A stretch of DNA of 13,165 bases. It comes from Anaerolineae bacterium. Its GTDB lineage: Bacteria; Chloroflexota; Anaerolineae; B4-G1. The stretch covers positions 1 to 13,165 of the forward strand of contig JAUWNP010000120.1 of NCBI GenBank assembly GCA_030612585.1, given 5' to 3'. Position numbers and translations under genes: made by a program. This document shows, piece by piece, positions 1-4,617 of the stretch (its first letter is position 1; each line of letters begins with the position of its first letter). The notes beneath the pieces were generated by a model. It saw only the letters and a program-made list of their open reading frames with translations. It was not told the origin of the DNA and did not search any database.

Positions 1-12
1 TCGGAGAACACA

Positions 13-1077
13 ATGTCCCTACTTGAACTCCACGACATTCGCAAGTCTTACCCCGACGGCTGGACACTGGCCGGCGTCAGTTTCGCCGTCGAGGAAAGCG
101 AGATGCTCTGCCTGCTCGGCCCTTCCGGCTGCGGCAAGACAACGCTCCTGCGGCTCATCGCTGGCCTGGAGACGCCCGATGGCGGCCAGGTATCGGCGAA
201 TGGGGAGGACGTGGCCCTCGTGCCTCCTCATCTGCGCGGATTCGGACTGATGTTCCAGGAATACGCCCTCTTTCCGCACAAGGACGTCTTCGGCAACGTT
301 GCCTTCGGGCTGCGGATGCAGGGACTGAGCCGCGAACCGATTGCGGCGCGGGTGGCCGAGGTGCTGGAGTTGGTCGGGCTGGCGGGCTTCGAGCGCCGCG
401 ACGTGAACCAACTCTCGGGTGGCGAGCGACAGCGGGTCGCGCTGGCCCGCAGTCTGGCCCCCCGGCCACGGTTGCTGATGCTCGACGAGCCACTGGGTGC
501 GCTGGATCGGGCACTGCGCGAGCGGCTGATGGACGAATTGCCCGGCATCCTCCAGCGGGCCGGTGTGACTGTGATCTACGTCACCCACGACCAGGAGGAG
601 GCCTTTGCCATCGCCAGCCGGGTGGTGCTGATGCGGGCCGGGCGGGTGGTGCAGGTGGGGACGCCAGAGGAAGTCTACCGGCGGCCGGCCTCAGCCTGGG
701 CGGCTCGCTTTCTGGGGCTGACCAATTTACTGGATGCCCGTATCGTAAGGCCTGGACTGGTTGAAACAGAGATTGGCACGTTCCAGGTTGAAGGTTTGGG
801 ATTTGGGATTTGGGATTTGGGGTTTACAACGCAGTTGTTGATCCGCCCGGAGGCAGCGCGGCTGGACGGGGCGGGCCCCAACGTGCTGTCTGGAGTCATC
901 ACGGAACGCTCTTTCCGCGGCGAGTACTACCGGCTGGGCCTGCGCCACGCCAGCGGCGTTGAACTGACTTTCAACTTCCCAGCCAGCGTCGCTCTGCCCG
1001 CTCTCGGGGAGTCCATCACCTTCTCCCTGAACCCACAGGCGCTGGCGCTATTCTCGGTAGCGGAAGAAACAGATTGA
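13..1077 (+). CDS. ABC transporter ATP-binding protein (iron/thiamine/polyamine importer type)
   Basis: This is the ATP-hydrolysing subunit of an ABC importer, acting at the inner face of the membrane. Visible motifs are Walker A GPSGCGKT (residues 36-43), Q-loop Gln82, signature LSGGE (134-138), Walker B LLMLDE (154-159) and H-loop His192. A TOBE-like C-terminal region follows from about residue 235. The LTNLLDARI segment after the nucleotide-binding domain is typical of the Fe3+/thiamine/spermidine-putrescine/sulfate group, but the substrate cannot be read from the ATPase alone. GGAG lies 6 bases before the ATG and supports this start. The binding protein and permease genes are not in the window and are probably to the left. 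The gene converges on the MFS gene with a 9-bp gap. Residues 262-271 are encoded by a 7-bp tandem repeat lying between TOBE strands, an oddity absent from typical family members. The ATPase call is very secure, the substrate open. Confidence 0.95.
   Translation: MSLLELHDIRKSYPDGWTLAGVSFAVEESEMLCLLGPSGCGKTTLLRLIAGLETPDGGQVSANGEDVALVPPHLRGFGLMFQEYALFPHKDVFGNVAFGLRMQGLSREPIAARVAEVLELVGLAGFERRDVNQLSGGERQRVALARSLAPRPRLLMLDEPLGALDRALRERLMDELPGILQRAGVTVIYVTHDQEEAFAIASRVVLMRAGRVVQVGTPEEVYRRPASAWAARFLGLTNLLDARIVRPGLVETEIGTFQVEGLGFGIWDLGFTTQLLIRPEAARLDGAGPNVLSGVITERSFRGEYYRLGLRHASGVELTFNFPASVALPALGESITFSLNPQALALFSVAEETD
795..825 (+). repeat. TTTGGGA heptamer array inside the ABC ATPase gene
   Basis: Three exact TTTGGGA units (795-801, 802-808, 809-815) are followed by TTTGGGG (816-822) and a final TTT. 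The array is translated in frame as part of residues 261-271, with periodic Gly-Phe-Gly-Ile-Trp-Asp-Leu-Gly. It keeps the reading frame open and falls where the TOBE region tolerates length changes. The A/T-rich, strictly periodic composition differs from the surrounding GC-rich coding sequence. Confidence 0.9.
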
Positions 1078-1086
1078 CGCAGATAT

Positions 1087-2241
1087 TCATTGGCCGGGCC
1101 TCATTCGCGTTGTTCTCGCTGCGGAGCGGGGCATCCCAATAACAACCAGCAGCAACGTGACCGGGATCAGCGCCAGCGAGGCCACGAAGGGGTACGCCGG
1201 ACCGCCAGCGTATAGCCAACCTGCTACGTAGGGGGCGACGATCTGCGCGACGGCGATGGTCGTCTCGCTCGCCCCCAGCAACAGCCCGCGCTCGGCCTCG
1301 CCCCCCAGCACAGTCGCTCGAGCCTGGGTCAGCGATCGGCAGCCTTGATAAGCGCCGCGCAGCAGGTAGGCCAATGCCAGCGCCGGAAAAGTGCCGGTCA
1401 GTAGCAGGAGCAGCGCCGAGCCCCATACCAAAACCTGCCCAACCATCAGCCCCCGCGAGCGGTGACCATCGCCCAAACGCCCCAGCAGCAGGGTCAACAG
1501 CATCATCCCCAGCGCCTGGAACGAGCCCAGCGTCCCGATACGGGCCACGTCCCAGCCTCGCACATCGGCCAAGAAGTTAGGAGTCAGTGGGAAACCCAAA
1601 TACATCGCCACGAACGCCAGCCAGGTCAGCGCCGCAAAGCGCAGAAAACGCCGGTTCAGCAGTGTCCGCCAGCCCGGCCCCTGCTTCACGCGCGAGGGCA
1701 CAGGCTGCGGGGAAACCCACAGCACGGCAATCGCTGAGAGGGCGAAGAGAGCGGCGGCCGCGAAGTAGACCGTGCGCATCGTCGCCACTTGGGCTAGCCA
1801 GCCGCCCACCATGGGCGATATCAACCCGCCAGCGGCGTAACCAGCGAAGACGGTGGTGAAGGTCCGCTCCAGGTTGCGCCCGCCCACCGCGTGGGCCAGG
1901 TAGGCGTTGATCGCTGGCATGCAGTAAGCGGAGAGAGAATAAAGCAATAGGCCGGGGATAAGCCCCTGCCAGGTGCGAGCCAGCCCGACCAGGAGCACAG
2001 CCACCAGCCCCAGCACCCATCCCCCCCACATCAACCACTTGCGTGGCAGACGGTCGGCCAGCGCGCCGGCCGGTAAAAAAGCCGCCGCACTCACGACCGA
2101 CATGGCCGAAAGCAGCCCACCGATCTGAACGGGGTTGGCGCCCAGTCGCTCGATGTAGAGTGGCTGAATGTAGAAAAACAACCCCTCGCCGAAGCCCCAC
2201 AGCAGAAGCGCCAGTGCTACCAGGCGGGTGTCGCGGTTCAT
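1087..2241 (-). CDS. Major facilitator superfamily (MFS) transporter
   Basis: This is a 384-residue inner-membrane secondary transporter with the hydrophobic pattern of about 12 transmembrane helices, a normal MFS length. The motif-A loop between helices 2 and 3 is seen as GALADRLPRKW (residues 59-69). A weaker repeat of it, LGRLGDGHRSRG, sits between helices 8 and 9, as expected from the two-fold MFS fold. The long polar loop after the sixth helix (SPQPVPSRVKQGPG) is the central cytoplasmic loop. The substrate cannot be assigned; the general look is of a drug/metabolite exporter subfamily. The ATG at 2241 has almost no Shine-Dalgarno sequence, because its leader is a heptamer array. The gene converges with the ABC ATPase gene and diverges from the NTPase gene, whose promoter overlaps its own. 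Confidence 0.93.
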   Translation of the reverse strand: MNRDTRLVALALLLWGFGEGLFFYIQPLYIERLGANPVQIGGLLSAMSVVSAAAFLPAGALADRLPRKWLMWGGWVLGLVAVLLVGLARTWQGLIPGLLLYSLSAYCMPAINAYLAHAVGGRNLERTFTTVFAGYAAGGLISPMVGGWLAQVATMRTVYFAAAALFALSAIAVLWVSPQPVPSRVKQGPGWRTLLNRRFLRFAALTWLAFVAMYLGFPLTPNFLADVRGWDVARIGTLGSFQALGMMLLTLLLGRLGDGHRSRGLMVGQVLVWGSALLLLLTGTFPALALAYLLRGAYQGCRSLTQARATVLGGEAERGLLLGASETTIAVAQIVAPYVAGWLYAGGPAYPFVASLALIPVTLLLVVIGMPRSAARTTRMRPGQ

Positions 2242-2247
2242 ATTTGT

Positions 2248-2289
2248 TGCTCAATGCTGGATACTTGATGCTGAATGCTCAATGGTTGG
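2248..2289 (-). repeat. 7-bp periodic array forming the MFS leader
   Basis: Read on the plus strand there are five units of 7 bp: TGCTCAA, TGCTGGA, TACTTGA, TGCTGAA and TGCTCAA (2248-2282), then a degenerate TGGTTGG (2283-2289). The array lies between the predicted MFS transcription start (near 2288) and the MFS start codon (2239-2241), so it makes up nearly the whole 5' leader. Its unit is related to that of the array at 2941-2975. Confidence 0.8.
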
Positions 2290-2294
2290 AGGTC

Positions 2295-2323
2295 ATTTTA
2301 CACCTACCTACGAGTTTGAGCAA
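2295..2323 (-). promoter_or_regulatory. Sigma-70-type promoter for the MFS gene
   Basis: On the minus strand, -35 TTGCTC (2323-2318), a 17-bp spacer and -10 TAAAAT (2300-2295) are seen. Transcription would begin near 2288, about 47 bases before the MFS ATG. The -35 box overlaps the -35 box of the divergent NTPase promoter. Confidence 0.6.
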
Positions 2324-2344
2324 CAGCCCGACCTGTGCTACAAT
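2316..2344 (+). promoter_or_regulatory. Extended -10 promoter for the NTPase gene
   Basis: -35 TTGAGC (2316-2321), a 17-bp spacer and -10 TACAAT (2339-2344) are seen, with an upstream TGC making an extended -10. Transcription would begin near 2351. Because the upstream ATGs at 2343 and 2346 lie in or next to the -10 box, this promoter also argues that the NTPase starts at the later ATG. Confidence 0.72.
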
Positions 2345-2381
2345 GATGCAGGAGACAAAAGACCGGAAGCAGGAGAGGATG

Positions 2382-2903
2382 ATGGGACACACGCTGTTAC
2401 TGACCGGCAAGCCGGGCATCGGCAAAACGACGGTGATCAAGATGGTGGCGGAAGTGCTGGGAGAACAAGCCGGTGGCTTCTACACCGAGGAAATCCGCGG
2501 CCCCGGCGGGCGCAAAGGCTTCCGGCTGGTGACGCTCGAGGGACAGGAGGCAGTGATGGCCCACGTGAACCTGCGCGGACAGGGCCGGCCCCGCGTCAGC
2601 CGCTACGGGGTGGACGTGGGAGCAATTGACCGCGTCGGGGTAGCCGCGCTGTGCCGGGCCATGACAGAAAACGAAGTGGTCATCGTAGACGAGATCGGCA
2701 AGATGGAACTCTTTTCGGGCCAGTTCCGCGACGTGGTGCTTCAGGCAATCAGCGGTCACAGTCCGGTGATTGCAACCATAATGAGCAAGCCCAATCCCTG
2801 GGTCGAAGCCATCAAGGCGCTGCCGCAAGTAGAAGTGTGGGAAGTGACCATGGAGAATCGAGGGAGAATAGCGGAGCGAGTCGTCGAGTGGCTCAAGCGT
2901 TGA
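2382..2903 (+). CDS. THEP1-type nucleoside-triphosphatase (NTPase_1 family)
   Basis: This is a small soluble P-loop NTPase of 173 residues, the usual size for the THEP1 family (bacterial/archaeal relatives of human NTPCR). Members hydrolyse NTPs slowly in vitro, and the physiological role is unclear. Visible motifs are Walker A GKPGIGKT (residues 9-16), the family segment GGFYTEEIR (31-39), and Walker B VVIVDEIGKMEL (99-110) with Asp103/Glu104. The frame is open much further upstream (to 2043), but that part overlaps the MFS gene antisense and has no homology look. The ATG at 2382 is preferred because AGGAGAGG (2371-2378) precedes it and the promoter's -10 box lies at 2339-2344; the adjacent ATG at 2379 is a possible one-residue-longer start. 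The LCP gene follows with its own promoter overlapping this stop codon. Confidence 0.9.
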   Translation: MGHTLLLTGKPGIGKTTVIKMVAEVLGEQAGGFYTEEIRGPGGRKGFRLVTLEGQEAVMAHVNLRGQGRPRVSRYGVDVGAIDRVGVAALCRAMTENEVVIVDEIGKMELFSGQFRDVVLQAISGHSPVIATIMSKPNPWVEAIKALPQVEVWEVTMENRGRIAERVVEWLKR

Positions 2904-2928
2904 CGCTTCCTCCAAACAGCGGTACAAT
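2900..2928 (+). promoter_or_regulatory. Sigma-70-type promoter for the LCP gene
   Basis: -35 TTGACG (2900-2905) overlaps the NTPase stop codon (2901-2903). A 17-bp spacer and -10 TACAAT (2923-2928) follow. Transcription would start near 2935, leaving a leader of about 43 bases that is mostly the heptamer array. Confidence 0.75.
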
Positions 2929-2940
2929 ACAGCCAGTAGC

Positions 2941-2975
2941 CGCTGACTGCTAACTGCTGAATACTAACTGCTAAC
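2941..2975 (+). repeat. 7-bp periodic array forming the LCP leader
   Basis: Five units are seen: CGCTGAC, TGCTAAC, TGCTGAA, TACTAAC and TGCTAAC, with a possible degenerate extra unit CAGTAGC at 2934-2940. Two bases separate the array from the LCP start codon at 2978, so there is no Shine-Dalgarno sequence. The unit TGCTGAA and a TACT-initial variant also occur in the array at 2248-2282, on the same DNA strand. Confidence 0.85.
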
Positions 2976-2977
2976 CT

Positions 2978-4489
2978 ATGGCACGCGCTAAACGGATAGC
3001 CCTCGCTCTGACGGTTGTGGCCTCTGGGACGATACTGGGCGTCTTGTTGCTCACCAGCGACCCTGCATCTATCTTTGTGCTGCCTACACTGGCCCCCACT
3101 ATCCACTTTGCTACGCCGTCTCCTGTCACGCCCACCCTCGCGCCCACACCGAATCCCCCCACCCTCACGCCGGTGCCGACTCCTGACCCAACGACCACTC
3201 TTCGGGCTGAGCCTCAGGGCGAAGCCGTCACTCCTGGCCCCACCGCCACCTCCACCGAAACTCCCACCCCCACACTCACACCAACCACCTTCTCGCTCTC
3301 CGAACCGGTGTTGATCGGCGTGACGCCCACCCTATCCGACACGACCGCCATCCCCACCCCCGTGCCTGTAGCGGAGATGGCTCCCGGCACCATCAACATT
3401 GTCGTGCTGGGCAGCGACCGCCGCCCAGATTGGGACGACTGGCACACCGACGTCGTCCAGATCGTCTCCATCCAGCCTGCGCTGCCCGCCGTGACCGTGC
3501 TCTCCATCCCCCGTGACCTCTACGTCTACATCCCCGACTTCTGGATGAGCCGCGTCAACTTTGCCGATATGTACGGCGAAATGTACGGATACGAGGGCGG
3601 GGGGCCGGCTCTGGTTCAACAGACGCTACTCTACAACCTGGGCATCCCGGTAGATCACTACGTGCGCACCGACTTCGACGGTTTCACCGGCATCGTGGAC
3701 ACGCTGGGCGGCGTGGATATCCCAGTGCACTGCCGGCTGCAAGACTACTGGCCCTACCCCGACGAGAACGGCGAGTATCCCATCAAGGCACTGGAGCCGG
3801 GGGTACATCACATGGACGGGGAGACAGCACTCTGGTACGCCCGCTCGCGTATGACTTCTAGCGTCTTTGCCCGCGAACGACGCCAGCAGCAGGTGCTACA
3901 GGCGATTTGGCGCAAAGCGCGCAGCCTAGACCTTCTGCCTCGCATCCCTGAACTGTGGGAGCAGTCCCGAAGTATGATCGTCACCGACGTGGAGTTTGGC
4001 GATGTGCTTACGCTGGCCGAGGTGGCCTTCCGGCTCGACGAGCAGAACGTGCGCTTCCGCAACATCGGCTACCAACACGTCATCCCCTGGACAACGCCCA
4101 AGGGGGGGTCGGTGTTCCTGCCCAACTGGGAGGAGATAGGGCCGGTGGTGAGCGAGGCGCTGGGACCGGTGCCGGAGGGCCGGCTGTGGCGAACACTTCA
4201 GACGGTGGAGGTGTGGAACGGAACGCCCAGCGCCGACTGGAACCAACTGGCCGCCGACCGGCTCTTCCGCCAGGGTTTCGTCGCCGTCATCGGCCAGCCC
4301 GACCGGCGGGACTATCCCCAGACACAGTTGATTGACTTCACGTCCACGGCCAAGGGAAGTGCCGCATCCTACCTGCAGTGGATGTTCAACGTTCCGGCCG
4401 GGAACGTCCTCTCCGCGCCCGATCCCAACATGCCGGTGCAATACCGACTCATCGTCGGCGCCGATTATCAGACATGCCGCAGCCCATAA
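2978..4489 (+). CDS. LytR-CpsA-Psr (LCP) family glycopolymer transferase with LytR_C-like tail
   Basis: LCP enzymes move lipid-linked glycopolymers onto cell-wall or surface acceptors outside the membrane. The 503 residues comprise a single membrane anchor (about 6-26), a Thr/Pro-rich stalk (about 36-130), an LCP catalytic domain (about 137-310) and a LytR_C-like C-terminal domain (about 403-495, VEVWNGT start). Key LCP residues are present: Asp147 and Asp158, the SIPRD motif (176-180), Arg289 and Arg291 in YARSR, Arg301 and Gln305. The spacing from Arg289 to Arg301 and Gln305 matches the Arg362/374 and Gln378 set of the pneumococcal enzyme Cps2A. His156 stands where many family members have Arg. 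The start is fixed by the hydrophobic N-terminus although no ribosome binding site precedes it. A dedicated promoter lies just upstream. The acceptor and polymer are unknown. Confidence 0.92.
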   Translation: MARAKRIALALTVVASGTILGVLLLTSDPASIFVLPTLAPTIHFATPSPVTPTLAPTPNPPTLTPVPTPDPTTTLRAEPQGEAVTPGPTATSTETPTPTLTPTTFSLSEPVLIGVTPTLSDTTAIPTPVPVAEMAPGTINIVVLGSDRRPDWDDWHTDVVQIVSIQPALPAVTVLSIPRDLYVYIPDFWMSRVNFADMYGEMYGYEGGGPALVQQTLLYNLGIPVDHYVRTDFDGFTGIVDTLGGVDIPVHCRLQDYWPYPDENGEYPIKALEPGVHHMDGETALWYARSRMTSSVFARERRQQQVLQAIWRKARSLDLLPRIPELWEQSRSMIVTDVEFGDVLTLAEVAFRLDEQNVRFRNIGYQHVIPWTTPKGGSVFLPNWEEIGPVVSEALGPVPEGRLWRTLQTVEVWNGTPSADWNQLAADRLFRQGFVAVIGQPDRRDYPQTQLIDFTSTAKGSAASYLQWMFNVPAGNVLSAPDPNMPVQYRLIVGADYQTCRSP

Positions 4490-4508
4490 GGAAATCCCGA
4501 CAAGTTTT

Positions 4509-4537
4509 TTGCCAGCCGCTGGCGGGCGTGCTATAAT
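4509..4537 (+). promoter_or_regulatory. Extended -10 promoter for HK1
   Basis: -35 TTGCCA (4509-4514), a 17-bp spacer and consensus -10 TATAAT (4532-4537) are seen, with TGC directly upstream (extended -10). Transcription would start near 4544, giving a leader of about 74 bases before the GTG at 4618. Confidence 0.8.
4511..4523. promoter_or_regulatory. Perfect palindrome in HK1 promoter spacer (operator candidate)
   Basis: GCCAGC-C-GCTGGC is a perfect 6+6 dyad covering the last four bases of the -35 box and the first part of the spacer. A protein bound here would block RNA polymerase. A near copy lies at 4575-4587. The regulator is unknown. Confidence 0.45.
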
Positions 4538-4543
4538 ACACAC

Positions 4544-4567
4544 GTGAAACCTGGGAAAAGGTTTTAC
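4544..4567 (+). promoter_or_regulatory. Predicted hairpin at the 5' end of the HK1 mRNA
   Basis: The arms GTGAAACCT (4544-4552) and AGGTTTTAC (4559-4567) pair over 9 bp with one G-U wobble, around a 6-base loop. The stem starts at the predicted transcription start, as 5'-stabilising hairpins do. No U-run follows, so it is not a terminator. Confidence 0.5.
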
Positions 4568-4574
4568 CGTCGCA

Positions 4575-4587
4575 GCCAGCCGTTAGC
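4575..4587. promoter_or_regulatory. Second, imperfect copy of the operator candidate
   Basis: GCCAGCCGTTAGC matches the 4511-4523 palindrome at 11 of 13 bases and begins 64 bp downstream of it, close to six helical turns. It lies in the HK1 leader. Confidence 0.35.
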
Positions 4588-4617
4588 CGATGTAGGACGA
4601 TTAGGGGGAAGGAAAAG

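Noticed and set aside
1078..1086. Bidirectional terminator between the convergent ABC and MFS genes
   Set aside because: The gap is only 9 bp and no hairpin with a T-run is visible in it or in the adjoining gene ends.
1577..2254. Long open frame overlapping the MFS gene on the same strand
   Set aside because: It is an out-of-frame shadow of GC-rich coding sequence, with none of the hydrophobic pattern of the real MFS frame.
2043..2381. Upstream extension of the NTPase frame to give a 286-residue protein
   Set aside because: The extension lies antisense to the MFS gene and across the divergent promoters, looks like Arg/Pro-rich shadow sequence, and has no relation to the THEP1 family. Promoter and ribosome site both support 2382.
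2248..2975. CRISPR array or transposon ends suggested by the short repeats
   Set aside because: Units are 7 bp, contiguous, without spacers, and there are no cas or transposase genes or target-site duplications.
3083..3367. Thr/Pro-rich stretch of the LCP gene as a separate repeat element
   Set aside because: It is a degenerate protein stalk without a fixed DNA unit, so it is described within the gene.
4490..4510. T6 run after the LCP gene as a terminator
   Set aside because: No GC-rich stem precedes the T-run. The only nearby dyad lies after it and within the HK1 promoter.
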